From Methylobacterium amylolyticum (GTDB lineage Bacteria > Pseudomonadota > Alphaproteobacteria > Rhizobiales > Beijerinckiaceae), in contig NZ_JAUYZI010000023.1 of assembly GCF_030700245.1 (NCBI RefSeq), positions 37,979 through 101,978 of the forward strand: a stretch of DNA of 64,000 bases, read 5' to 3'. Position 1 is the first letter of the stretch. Every line of letters starts with the position of its first letter. The translations under genes were made by a program, and so were the position numbers. This document shows, one piece after another, positions 9,450 to 17,203 of the stretch. The notes below the pieces were generated by a model. The model was not told where the DNA came from. It did not search any database and saw nothing but the letters and a program-made list of their open reading frames with translations.

Positions 9450-10175
9450 GTGAGCCTGCCCGCCGGCACCCACGTCCTGCCCGACGCCGAGGCGGTGGCC
9501 CGCGAGGCCGCCGAGCGGCTGATCGCCGCCTGCGGCGAGGCCGGGACGGAGCGGATCGCGATCTGCCTGTCTGGCGGCTCGACCCCGAAGCGGCTCTACA
9601 CCCTGCTCGCGAGCCCCGAATACGCGACCCGCGTGCCGTGGCCGCGGGTGCACTGGTTCTTCGGCGACGACCGGGCGGTGCCCTGGGACGACCCGCGCAG
9701 CAACGTCCGCATGGTCCGCGACGCGTTCGGGCACGGCTCGGAGATCCCGCCGAGCCACCTGCACTTCATCCCCACCGACGAGGGGCCGGAGGCCGGGGCC
9801 CGCGCCTACGAGCACGCGCTGCTCGACTTCTACGGAGCCGACGCCCTCGACCCGGCGCGGCCGCTGTTCGACCTCGTCCTGCTCGGCCTCGGCGAGGACG
9901 GGCACACCGCGTCGCTGTTCCCGGGCAAGCCCGCGGCGGAGGAGCGGGCGCGCCTCGCCGCCCCGGTGCCGGAGGCGGGGCTCGAACCCTTCGTGCCGCG
10001 CGTCAGCCTCACCTTCCCGGCTCTGGCCTCCGCCCGCCACGTCCTGTTCCTCGTGACCGGCGCGGGCAAGCGCGCCCCGCTGGCCCGCCTCGCCGCCGGG
10101 GAGGACCTGCCGGCCGGGCGCGTCACCGCGCTCGGGCAGGTGGCGTGGCTCCTCGACGCCGCCGCCGCCGGCTAG
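9450..10175 (+). CDS. pgl: 6-phosphogluconolactonase
   Basis: The 241-residue protein has the family motifs CLSGGSTPKRLY (about 35-46), WFFGDDRAVPWDDPRSN (about 69-85) and LLGLGEDGHTASLFPG (about 146-161). It hydrolyses 6-phosphogluconolactone to 6-phosphogluconate, the step before Gnd. The start is a GTG ten bases after the gnd stop. It is the last gene of the five-gene sugar operon: its stop runs straight into a dispersed repeat and the next gene looks unrelated. A glucose-6-phosphate dehydrogenase would be expected nearby but is not in this stretch. Confidence 0.95.
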   Translation: MSLPAGTHVLPDAEAVAREAAERLIAACGEAGTERIAICLSGGSTPKRLYTLLASPEYATRVPWPRVHWFFGDDRAVPWDDPRSNVRMVRDAFGHGSEIPPSHLHFIPTDEGPEAGARAYEHALLDFYGADALDPARPLFDLVLLGLGEDGHTASLFPGKPAAEERARLAAPVPEAGLEPFVPRVSLTFPALASARHVLFLVTGAGKRAPLARLAAGEDLPAGRVTALGQVAWLLDAAAAG

Positions 10176-10290
10176 AGCGCTCTCCGCCGAGGTGGACACC
10201 GGCTCGGCGCGAGAGAGCGCGTCAAAACAAGGGCTTGGAGCCGTGCACGATTGCAACGCGATCGGGAACGGCTCTGACGCGCGCCGGGAC
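10176..10290 (+). repeat. Dispersed intergenic repeat, family A, copy 1
   Basis: It begins directly after the pgl stop: AGCGCTCTCCGCCGAGGTGG, then ACACCGGCTCGGCG, a short spacer, ACAAGGGCTTGGAGCC and GCACGATTGCAACGCGATCGG. Recognisable relatives lie at 19780-19868 and 22088-22136 (inverted) and near 55541 (same orientation). CCGCCGAGGT and ACCGGCTCGGCG can pair imperfectly, so the unit may fold. It carries no ORF that I trust. Confidence 0.7.
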
Positions 10291-10373
10291 CGGGGCCGTT
10301 ACGGTCTGGCAAGGTCGCCCCGCTACAACGCTGACGGGCGGCCTTCGGCCGGTCCGAAGCCGGGACGAGCCAG

Positions 10374-11507
10374 ATGCGCGCGGGCACGGTCGTGCTCTAC
10401 ACCGATCAGCCCGAGCGCCGCGCCGATCTCGTCGCCGCCCTGGAGGGACTCGCCCCCTGCGCGGTGCTCGCCGCCGCCGCCCCCGCGCCTCCTCCCCCCG
10501 TCTGCGGCCTCGTCGCGGACCTCGACCTGCTGATGCCCGCGCCGTTCCTCGGCCTGCGCACCCTGATCGCCGCCGCGCCCGACCTGCCCCGGGTGTTCCT
10601 GATGCGCAGCATGGGCGCGCGCAGCCTGTCGGCCGCCCGCGGCCTCGGGGCCGGCGTCTGCCTGCCCGCCGACACCCCCGCGGCGACCGTCGCGGAGGCC
10701 CTGCGCGCCCAAGACCCGGATCGCGGCCCGGATCGCGGCGTGCCCGCGGGCGGCGTCACGCGCTCCGCGGCGGGGCCCGCGCCCCGGTCCGAGGCCGCCG
10801 GGCGCGGCCGTCCCCTCCCCGGCGCCGCGGTGGTGGTCCAGGCCGCCGACCGGGCCGGGGCCGTCATCGCCGGCCTGCTCGACGCCGCCCGCGCCACCGG
10901 CACGGTCGACGCGGCCCTGGTCGAGGGCGGGCTCGATCCCGTCCTGCGGGCGGTCGAGGAGCGGGGCCTCAGCGCGTGGCTCGACACCGTCCGCGCCTAC
11001 GACGACGCCACCTACCAGCACTGCCTGCTGGTCGCCGGCCTCGCCGCCACCTTCGCGATCGATCTCGGCTTCACCGAGCGCGACCGCCAGCGCCTCGTGC
11101 GCGCCGCGCTGGTTCACGATGTCGGCAAGGCCCGGATCCCGCTCGCGATCCTCAACAAGGACGGCCCCCTCGACGCCGCCGAGCGGGCGGTGATGCGCGA
11201 CCACGCGGCGCTCGGCCACGCGATCCTCGTGCAGGCGGGGGGCTTCGACGACACGGTGCTGGCGGTGGTGCGCTGGCACCACGAGCATCTCGACGGGTCG
11301 GGCTACCCGGACGGGCTGTCGGGGAATCAGATCGGCGACGTGGTGCGTCTCGTCACCGTCTGCGACATCTACGCGGCGCTGGTCGAGCGCCGGCCCTACC
11401 GCGCCCCGATGCCGACGCCCGAGGCGCTGAAGATTCTCTACGGCATGGACGGCAAGCTCGACATGGCGCTCGTGCGCGCCTTCGACCGGGCGGTCTCCCG
11501 CACCTGA
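10374..11507 (+). CDS. HD-GYP domain protein with a degenerate receiver-like N-terminus
   Basis: The protein has 377 residues. Residues about 190-377 are an HD-GYP domain, the class of phosphodiesterases that linearise cyclic di-GMP: HD at 248-249 (LVHDVGK), HHE at 302-304, and DGSGYP just after it, all intact. The first 105 residues have an alternating beta/alpha feel (TVVLYTDQPERRADLVAALE, then RVFLMRSMGARSL), like a receiver, yet the conserved phospho-acceptor surroundings are not evident. It may therefore be a pseudo-receiver that binds a partner. An Arg/Pro-rich linker joins the halves. No membrane segment is seen, so it should be cytoplasmic. Repeat copy 1 lies upstream and a hairpin lies downstream, suggesting an independent transcript. 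Confidence 0.88.
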   Translation: MRAGTVVLYTDQPERRADLVAALEGLAPCAVLAAAAPAPPPPVCGLVADLDLLMPAPFLGLRTLIAAAPDLPRVFLMRSMGARSLSAARGLGAGVCLPADTPAATVAEALRAQDPDRGPDRGVPAGGVTRSAAGPAPRSEAAGRGRPLPGAAVVVQAADRAGAVIAGLLDAARATGTVDAALVEGGLDPVLRAVEERGLSAWLDTVRAYDDATYQHCLLVAGLAATFAIDLGFTERDRQRLVRAALVHDVGKARIPLAILNKDGPLDAAERAVMRDHAALGHAILVQAGGFDDTVLAVVRWHHEHLDGSGYPDGLSGNQIGDVVRLVTVCDIYAALVERRPYRAPMPTPEALKILYGMDGKLDMALVRAFDRAVSRT

Positions 11508-11515
11508 CGGCCCCT

Positions 11516-11534
11516 CGCGCAACCGTGTTGCGCG
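11516..11534 (+). terminator. 8-bp hairpin after the HD-GYP gene
   Basis: CGCGCAAC, loop CGT, GTTGCGCG begins eight bases after the stop codon. A short T-rich stretch (CCGTTTTCC) follows about 15 bases later, not directly, so the terminator is plausible but not textbook. Confidence 0.4.
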
Positions 11535-11595
11535 CGGTCGCGAACCGTTTTCCTCCGGGGGCGTTCTTTAGCCCGCGATGAGGAGGAACCAACGG

Positions 11596-11955
11596 ATGAA
11601 GGTGCTACCGGTGATGGCGGCCCTCGGCCTCGGTGCGCTGGGCCTCGGTGCGCTGGGTCTGGTGGGCGCGGCGACGGCCCAGCCCTACGGCGGCCGCGGC
11701 GACTACGGCTACGACCGCGGCGATTACGGACGGGACCGGGGGGATTACGGCTACCGGGACCGCGGCGATTACGGGCGGGACCGGGATTACGACCGCGGCC
11801 CGCGGGGCGGGCGCGGCGACTACGCGTTCGACGAGCAGGAGTATCTGCGCTGCAATCCAGACGTGCGCCGCGCCGTCGTGAACGGCCAAGTGGCGTCGGG
11901 CCTCGCGCATTACCGCACCTTCGGCCTCCGCGAGAACCGGCGCCTGAGCTGCTGA
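11596..11955 (+). CDS. Small exported protein with RGDYG tandem repeats
   Basis: The start at 11596 is chosen because AGGAGG sits nine bases upstream; an ATG at 11578 lies before that site. The 119-residue product opens with a signal peptide (MKVLPVMAALGLGALG, cleavage probably after ATA). It continues with about 45 residues of tandem RGDYGYD / RGDYGRD units rich in Arg, Asp, Tyr and Gly, and ends in a compact conserved-looking domain (YLRCNPDVRRAVVNGQVASGLAHYRTFGLRENR). That tail resembles short repeats seen in some alphaproteobacterial surface or stalk proteins (C-N-P-D-V, then H-Y-x-x-x-G-x-x-E-x-R), an association from memory only. Two cysteines could form a disulfide. Function is unknown; the cell envelope is the likely location. 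Confidence 0.75.
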   Translation: MKVLPVMAALGLGALGLGALGLVGAATAQPYGGRGDYGYDRGDYGRDRGDYGYRDRGDYGRDRDYDRGPRGGRGDYAFDEQEYLRCNPDVRRAVVNGQVASGLAHYRTFGLRENRRLSC

Positions 11956-12029
11956 CCGGCCGCACGGTCCCGGACGACGGGTACAGCGCCGTCGCGGCGG
12001 TCTCCCGCCCCGTCGGCGTCGGCCGCGCC

Positions 12030-12422
12030 TCAGTGCAGGCTGCGGCGGACGTGCGGGCTGTCGAGGGAGAAGGCGGGGATCTCGGCCTCGAAGCTCTCGC
12101 CGGCCACGGTCGCCATCGTGTAGCTGCCGGCCATCAGCCCGTCCGGCGTGGTGAGCGGGCAGCCGCTGGTGTAGCAGAACGACTCGCCCGGCTCGAGCAC
12201 CGGCTGCTTGCCGACGACGCCGGTGCCGCGCACCTCCTGGCAGGCGCCGCGCCCGTCGATGATGCGCCAGTGGCGCGAGCGCAACTGCACCTGCTCGGAG
12301 CCGTTGTTCACGATCTCGACCGTGTAGGCGAAGAAGTAGCGGCTCTCGGTCGGCGAGGATTCCTCCTCGACGAACCGGGGTTGAACGGTCACGCTAATTC
12401 CGCGCGTTTCGGCCTTGTACAT
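12030..12422 (-). CDS. apaG: ApaG domain protein
   Basis: The 130 residues match ApaG closely: an opening beta-rich IRVTV-type strand ([16 protein letters not shown]), [23 protein letters not shown], then [21 protein letters not shown] and [13 protein letters not shown]. The domain is a fibronectin-III-like fold whose bacterial role is poorly defined; it has been linked to cobalt/magnesium resistance and diadenosine tetraphosphate levels. It is transcribed alone from the 265-base interval that also precedes the dCTP deaminase gene. That interval holds no other gene that I can see. Confidence 0.96.
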   Translation of the reverse strand: MYKAETRGISVTVQPRFVEEESSPTESRYFFAYTVEIVNNGSEQVQLRSRHWRIIDGRGACQEVRGTGVVGKQPVLEPGESFCYTSGCPLTTPDGLMAGSYTMATVAGESFEAEIPAFSLDSPHVRRSLH

Positions 12423-12687
12423 CGTCCTAATCCGGACCCCTGCGGACGGTGTGATTCGTTGAAGGCGGACTCAACACGCTTCATGACCGGTCGTAAGTCC
12501 CGGCCGAATCCCAGTCAATTGCGGCGGAGTACGTCGCGTGCCGGGCCGACCAGTGTTCGACGCGTTGCAAGTCTCTACAACTTTTGGTTGAGACACCTGG
12601 GCCGGGACGACGGGTTAATCCCGCGTTAAAGGCCGCCGGGGGAGAACAGGCCGGGCGGGCGTCGGCGCGCGAGGGGAGTGGGGCGCG

Positions 12688-13800
12688 ATGAGCGCGAGCG
12701 CGGACATGCGCGACGGGACGGACATGCGCGACGGAATCCTGCCGGCGCAGGCGATCGCCGCCCTCACCGGGGCGGGCGGCATCCGCCCCGCGAGCGCCTA
12801 CGCGCCGGACCAGATCCAGCCCGCGAGCCTCGACCTGCGGCTCGGCGACCGCGCCTTCCGGGTGCGCACCAGCTTCCTGCCGGGGACGACCCGCACGGTC
12901 CAGGCCTGCGTCGACCGCCTGTCGCTGCACGCGATCGACCTCCGCCCCGGCGCCGTCCTGGAGACGGGCTGCGTCTACATCGCCGCGTTGCAGGAAGCCC
13001 TGGCGCTGCCCCCCGACCTCGCGGCCTCGGCGAACCCGAAGAGTTCCACCGGGCGCATCGACGTGTTCACCCGGGTGATCACCGACCGGGGCGAGGCGTT
13101 CGACCAGGTCGAGCCCGGCTACACGGGGCCGCTCTACGCCGAGATCTCGCCGCGGACCTTTCCCGTCCTGGTGCGCACCGGCTCGCGCCTGTCGCAGATC
13201 CGCTTCCGCCGCGGGCAGCCGCGGCTGACGGAGGCCGAACTCGCCGCGCTCCACGCCCGGGCGCCGCTGGTCGGCGCCGGCACGCCCTCGTTCCAGGGCG
13301 GCGTCGCGGTCTCTGTCGACCTGTCCGGCTTCGACGGGCTGATCGGCTACCGGGCCAAGCGCCACACCGGCCTCGTCGACGTGGACGCCCCCGGCCGCCA
13401 CCGCGCCGCCGAGTTCTGGGAGCCGCTGGCCGCCGACGGCTCCGGCAGCCTGATCCTCGACCCCGGCCAGTTCTACATCCTGGCCTCGAAGGAATCGGTG
13501 ACGGTGCCCCCCGACCACGCCGCCGAGATGGTGCCGTTCGATCCCCTGGTCGGCGAGTTCCGGGTCCACTACGCCGGGTTCTTCGATCCCGGCTTCGGCC
13601 ACGCGAGCGTCGGCGGGGCGGGGGCGCGGGCGGTGCTGGAGGTGCGCTCGCGCGACGTGCCCTTCCTGCTGGAGGACGGCCAGATCGTCGGGCGCCTCGT
13701 CTACGAGCGGATGGCGGACCTGCCCGAGACCCTCTACGGCGCGGGCGCCGGCTCGAACTACCAGGCCCAGGGCCTCAAGCTGTCCAAGCACTTCGTCTGA
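12688..13800 (+). CDS. dcd: 2'-deoxycytidine 5'-triphosphate deaminase, two-domain form
   Basis: At 370 residues this is twice the length of the enteric enzyme and matches the alphaproteobacterial double-domain Dcd. The N-terminal copy has IQPASLDLRLGDRAF and the active-site stretch ANPKSSTGRIDVFTRVITDR, followed by GYTGPLYAEISPRTFPV. The C-terminal copy repeats the pattern in weaker form: GSGSLILDPGQFYILASKE, then EFRVHYAGFFDPGFGH. It converts dCTP to dUTP for thymidylate synthesis. The start at 12688 lies in a repeated MRDGTDMRDG leader, so a slightly later ATG is possible. The gene points away from apaG and precedes argE by 101 bases. Confidence 0.93.
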   Translation: MSASADMRDGTDMRDGILPAQAIAALTGAGGIRPASAYAPDQIQPASLDLRLGDRAFRVRTSFLPGTTRTVQACVDRLSLHAIDLRPGAVLETGCVYIAALQEALALPPDLAASANPKSSTGRIDVFTRVITDRGEAFDQVEPGYTGPLYAEISPRTFPVLVRTGSRLSQIRFRRGQPRLTEAELAALHARAPLVGAGTPSFQGGVAVSVDLSGFDGLIGYRAKRHTGLVDVDAPGRHRAAEFWEPLAADGSGSLILDPGQFYILASKESVTVPPDHAAEMVPFDPLVGEFRVHYAGFFDPGFGHASVGGAGARAVLEVRSRDVPFLLEDGQIVGRLVYERMADLPETLYGAGAGSNYQAQGLKLSKHFV

Positions 13801-13901
13801 CCCGGCCCTTCGCCCGATCCGGCGCTTCGTCCGAGCCGGGGACGGCTTCCCCTGCGCCGCCCCGCGCTCTAGACCCGGAGCCCGCGCGCCCCGGAGGAAC
13901 C

Positions 13902-15071
13902 ATGCCGATGACCGGCGAGCGGCTGAGCCCGCTCGACATGCTCGCCCGCCTCGTGTCCTACGATACCGAGAGCGACAAGCCGAACCTCGCGCTGATCGAC
14001 GCCGTCTGCGCCTATCTCGACGGCTGGGGCGTGCCCCACCTGCGCCTGCCGAACCCGGCCGGCGACAAGGCGGCCGTGCTGGCGACCGTGGGGCCGATGG
14101 TCGACGGCGGGGTCGTGCTCTCCGGCCACACCGACGTGGTGCCGGTGGCGGGGCAGGCCTGGACCTCCGACCCCTTCACCCTGCGGGTGGCGGACGGGCG
14201 CGCCTACGGCCGCGGCGCGGTCGACATGAAGGGGTTCGACGCCCTCGCCCTGGCGCTCGTGCCGGACATGCTCGCCGCCGGCCTGACGCGGCCGGTGCAC
14301 ATCCTGCTCTCCTACGACGAGGAGACCACCTGCCTCGGCTCGTTGGACGGCATCGCGCGCTTCGGCGCCGACCTGCCGCGGCCCGGGGCGGTGATCGTCG
14401 GCGAGCCGACCGGCCTGGAGGTGGCCGACGCCCACAAGAGCATCGTCACCTGCCTCACGATCGTCCACGGCCACGAGGCGCACTCGGCCCGGCCGGCGCT
14501 GGGCGCCAACGCGGTCGCCGCCGCGGGCGACCTCGTGGCCGGGCTGAACCGGATCAGCGACGCGATGATCGCCCGCGGCGACGCCTCCGGCCGGTTCGAC
14601 CCGCCCGCCACCACCGTCCACGTCGGCACGATCCACGGCGGCACCGCGCGCAACATCCTCGCCAAGGAGTGCCGCTTCCTCTGGGAGTACCGCGGCCTGC
14701 CCGATCTCGACCCTGAGGAGATCCCGCGCCTGTTCGCGGCCGAGGCCGAGCGGGTGACGCGGGAGCGCCTCAACCGCTACGGCGCCTACGGCCGGATCGA
14801 GACCCTGGAGGAGGTCGACATCCCCGGCCTCGCGCCCGAGCCCGGTTCGGAGGCCGAGCGCCTCGCCCTGCGGCTCGCGGGGCGCAACCGCACGGTGGCG
14901 GTGCCCTACGCCACCGAGGCCGGGCGCTTCCAGGCGGCCGGCATCCCGACCGTGGTCTGCGGGCCCGGCGACATCGCCCAGGCCCACCAGCCGGACGAGT
15001 TCATCACGCTGGACGCGCTCGGCGCGGGCGAGGCGTTCCTGCGCCGCCTGATCGAGGCCTGCGCGGCATGA
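13902..15071 (+). CDS. argE: Acetylornithine deacetylase
   Basis: The 389-residue protein is a dinuclear-zinc M20 amidohydrolase. Metal and catalytic motifs are in order: SGHTDVVPV (first His and Asp), YGRGAVDMKGFDA (bridging Asp), SYDEETTCLGS (catalytic and metal Glu) and VGEPTGLEVADAHKS. A dimerisation insert carrying HEAHSARPALGANA sits in the middle, and a C-terminal metal His lies near AQAHQPDEF. The last motif is typical of ArgE and separates it from DapE. It releases ornithine from N-acetylornithine for arginine and polyamine synthesis. GGAGG lies about six bases before the ATG. Its stop overlaps the speG start (ATGA), so ornithine formation and polyamine acetylation appear coupled. 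Confidence 0.9.
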   Translation: MPMTGERLSPLDMLARLVSYDTESDKPNLALIDAVCAYLDGWGVPHLRLPNPAGDKAAVLATVGPMVDGGVVLSGHTDVVPVAGQAWTSDPFTLRVADGRAYGRGAVDMKGFDALALALVPDMLAAGLTRPVHILLSYDEETTCLGSLDGIARFGADLPRPGAVIVGEPTGLEVADAHKSIVTCLTIVHGHEAHSARPALGANAVAAAGDLVAGLNRISDAMIARGDASGRFDPPATTVHVGTIHGGTARNILAKECRFLWEYRGLPDLDPEEIPRLFAAEAERVTRERLNRYGAYGRIETLEEVDIPGLAPEPGSEAERLALRLAGRNRTVAVPYATEAGRFQAAGIPTVVCGPGDIAQAHQPDEFITLDALGAGEAFLRRLIEACAA

Positions 15072-15646
15072 GTCCCAGCATGACCACCGGAACCCCCGAC
15101 CGGGTCCGGCTGCGGCCGCTGGAGCGCGAGGACCTGCGCTTCGTGCACCAGCTCAACAACAACGACAGCATCATGCGCTACTGGTTCGAGGAGGCCTACG
15201 AGTCCTTCGCCGAACTGCAGCAGCTCTACGAGCGCAACATCCACAACCAGACCGAGCGGCGCTTCATCGTCGCCGCGCCGGACGGCGAGCCGGCGGGGCT
15301 GATCGAGCTCGTGGAGGTCAACCACCTTCACCGCTCCTGCGAGTTCCAGATCGCGATCCACCCGGCCTTCCAGGGGCGGGGCTTCGCGTGGCGCGGCACG
15401 CGGGTGGCGATGGACTACGCCTTCAGCGTGCTCAACATCCACAAGCTCTACCTGCACGTGGATCGCGACAACACCCGCGCGGTCAGGATCTACGAGCGCT
15501 GCGGCTTCCAGGTGGAGGGGGTGCTGAGGGACGAGTTCTTCGTCAACGGCCGCTACCGGGACGCGGTGCGGATGTGCCTGTTCCAGCCGGACTACCTCGC
15601 CGCCCGCGGCGGCGGCGACATCGCCGAGCCGGTGCTCAAGACGTGA
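15068..15646 (+). CDS. speG: Spermidine N1-acetyltransferase (GNAT)
   Basis: The 192 residues run nearly colinear with the enteric SpeG that I know: VRLRPLEREDLRFVHQLNNN at the start, MRYWFEEAYESF, ERRFIVAAPDGEPAGLIELVEV, the acetyl-CoA loop QGRGFAWRGTRVAMDYAF, then HKLYLHVDRDNTRAVRIYERCGF and EFFVNGRYRDAVRMC. SpeG acetylates spermidine or spermine to relieve polyamine toxicity. The FEE stretch near residue 40 contributes acidic residues to the allosteric polyamine site in the family. The gene is translationally coupled to argE. A perfect hairpin ends the unit just before the oppositely oriented repeat-protein gene. Confidence 0.92.
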   Translation: MSPSMTTGTPDRVRLRPLEREDLRFVHQLNNNDSIMRYWFEEAYESFAELQQLYERNIHNQTERRFIVAAPDGEPAGLIELVEVNHLHRSCEFQIAIHPAFQGRGFAWRGTRVAMDYAFSVLNIHKLYLHVDRDNTRAVRIYERCGFQVEGVLRDEFFVNGRYRDAVRMCLFQPDYLAARGGGDIAEPVLKT

Positions 15647-15647
15647 G

Positions 15648-15671
15648 GGGGAGGGGCGGGAGCCCCTCCCC
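15648..15671. terminator. Perfect 10-bp bidirectional hairpin between convergent genes
   Basis: GGGGAGGGGC, loop GGGA, GCCCCTCCCC lies two bases after the speG stop and eight bases before the stop of the minus-strand repeat protein. Its symmetry and its position between convergent genes make it a good shared terminator, although no U-run follows on either strand. Confidence 0.65.
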
Positions 15672-15678
15672 GCCCCGG

Positions 15679-16947
15679 TCAGCGGGCGCCCGCGCCGCCG
15701 TCGCGCCCGGCGCCGCCCCGGGCGCCACCCTGGCCGCCAGCCGCGTTGCCGGACGAGGCGCCGTTCATCGCGCCGCCGTTGCCGCCGCGCTCGCCGCCGG
15801 CCTTCATGCCGCGCTCACCGCCGCCGCTGCGCTCGGACGCGTTGCGGACGCCGCCCTGGTCGCCGCCGCCGCGCATGTCGCCGTTGCGCACGCCGTCGCC
15901 GCGGGAGGCGTTCCGGTCCATCGCCCGATCGTTGCCCCGGTCGTTGCGGCGCTCCGCGCTGCGGTCGTTGCGATCGGCGCCGCGGGCCTCGTCCCGTCCG
16001 CCGCGGCGCTCCTCGCGGAAGCCGGCGCGCTCGCTGCGCGCGTCCGTGCGCACCCCGGCGCGGGTCTCGGTGCGGAAGCTCGCGCCCACCGCACCGCCGC
16101 TGAGACGGCGGTACTCGGCGGAGCCGTAGCGCACCCGCTGGCCGCGGATCGTGACCCAGCGCTCGCTCGGCCCGGTCTCGGTGACGACGAGGCGCCGGTA
16201 CTCGGGCGAGCCGTAGATCACCCGCTGCCCGCGGACCGTGACCCAGCGCTGCCGGGGGCCGCTCTCGCGCACGCTCACGAGGCGCTTGTACTCCGGCGAG
16301 CCGTAGATCACCCGCTGGCCGCGGATGACGACGTAGCGCTCGCGGGGCCCGCGCTGGGTGACGATCAGGCGCCGGTACTCCGGCGAGCCGTAGACCACGC
16401 GCTGGCCGCCGATGAACACGTAGCGGCCCTCGCGCCGGAACCCGCCCTCGACCCGGCCGCCGCGGACATCGGCCCGCACGTCGGTCCGGCTGCGCACGTC
16501 CGTCCGGCTGCGCACATCGGTCCGGTCCCGCGTCTCGGCCCGGTCCTCGCGCCGGTTGGTCGTGCGATCCGCGCCGCGGTCGCCGCCGTTCCGGTCGGCG
16601 CGGTCCGCACCCCGGTCCCGGCCGCCGCGGTCGGCGTCGCCGCCCTTGCCATCGCTCTTGCCGCCGCGCTCCGAGGCCATCCGGTCGCCCGAGCCCTGCT
16701 CGCGGCCCCCGGCGCCGGACCGCTCGCCCGCCTGCCCGGCCGCCTGACCGCCCGACATCCGCTGCTCGCCGCCGGCCCGGGCCCCGGCCCGATCACCGCC
16801 GCCGCCCGATTGCATGCTCGATTCCGCGCCGCCGCGGCCGCCCGCGCCCCCGCCCCGCTCGGCGCCGCCGGCCTGCTGCGCGTAGACGGAGGTGCTGAGG
16901 AGGAGCGCGGCCAAGCCGGCGGACAAACCCAGGGGAAGCTTTCGCAT
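15679..16947 (-). CDS. Secreted protein with four tandem GQRVIYGSPEYRRL repeats in Gly/Arg/Asp-rich flanks
   Basis: The start at 16947 follows GGAGAGAAC and gives a clear signal peptide (MRKLPLGLSAGLAALLLSTS, then VYAQQ). Residues about 25-170 are low complexity (Gly, Arg, Asp, Ser), with a doubled RSRTDV. Residues about 173-283 hold four repeats of 29-30 residues, each reading roughly R-W/Y-V-x-I/V-R-G-Q-R-V-I-Y-G-S-P-E-Y-R/K-R-L-V plus a loop ending in GP. Residues 290-422 are again Gly/Arg/Asp/Asn-rich with no cysteine. The repeats look like beta hairpins, by inference. I recognise no named family; it may be an envelope or matrix protein with disordered arms. Downstream sits the speG terminator; upstream is a 256-base gap with a repeated ACGCAACGC. 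Confidence 0.82.
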   Translation of the reverse strand: MRKLPLGLSAGLAALLLSTSVYAQQAGGAERGGGAGGRGGAESSMQSGGGGDRAGARAGGEQRMSGGQAAGQAGERSGAGGREQGSGDRMASERGGKSDGKGGDADRGGRDRGADRADRNGGDRGADRTTNRREDRAETRDRTDVRSRTDVRSRTDVRADVRGGRVEGGFRREGRYVFIGGQRVVYGSPEYRRLIVTQRGPRERYVVIRGQRVIYGSPEYKRLVSVRESGPRQRWVTVRGQRVIYGSPEYRRLVVTETGPSERWVTIRGQRVRYGSAEYRRLSGGAVGASFRTETRAGVRTDARSERAGFREERRGGRDEARGADRNDRSAERRNDRGNDRAMDRNASRGDGVRNGDMRGGGDQGGVRNASERSGGGERGMKAGGERGGNGGAMNGASSGNAAGGQGGARGGAGRDGGAGAR

Positions 16948-16974
16948 GGCGTTCTCTCCGATTCTTGAGATGCC

Positions 16975-17034
16975 ACGCAACGCCGCAGGTTCGAAAACGG
17001 TTCTGTCCGGGTACCGTGTAATTTTACGCAACGC
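16975..17034 (-). promoter_or_regulatory. Direct repeat ACGCAACGC upstream of the repeat-protein gene
   Basis: ACGCAACGC occurs at 16975-16983 and 17026-17034, in the same orientation, 51 bases apart. The span is AT-richer than its surroundings and lies just upstream of the secreted repeat-protein start. Two identical 9-mers at about five helical turns could be operator half-sites. No regulator is identified. Confidence 0.3.
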
Positions 17035-17203
17035 TCCGGTGTATTCCGGCGTTTCGCGCGCGAAAGCTTGGCCGTTTAGGTCCGACGAATACAGCGGCCG
17101 CCGCGGCGAAGCGGTCCCGAACGTTGCGGAACCCGGCGTCGGGCCGGATCGATCCGCGCGCAGCACCTGCGAGGACCGTGCCGCCCGCGAGACCGGCGCC
17201 GCT

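Noticed and set aside
5456..9469. A 1337-codon open frame on the minus strand
   Set aside because: It is antisense to tkt-side sequence, tal-pgi and gnd, has no domain motif and is full of Arg/Gly/Ala/Val; open antisense frames are expected at this GC content.
12423..12687. Possible riboswitch or small RNA between apaG and dcd
   Set aside because: The gap has no conserved aptamer pattern that I can recognise and no strong hairpin; ordinary divergent promoters are enough to explain it.
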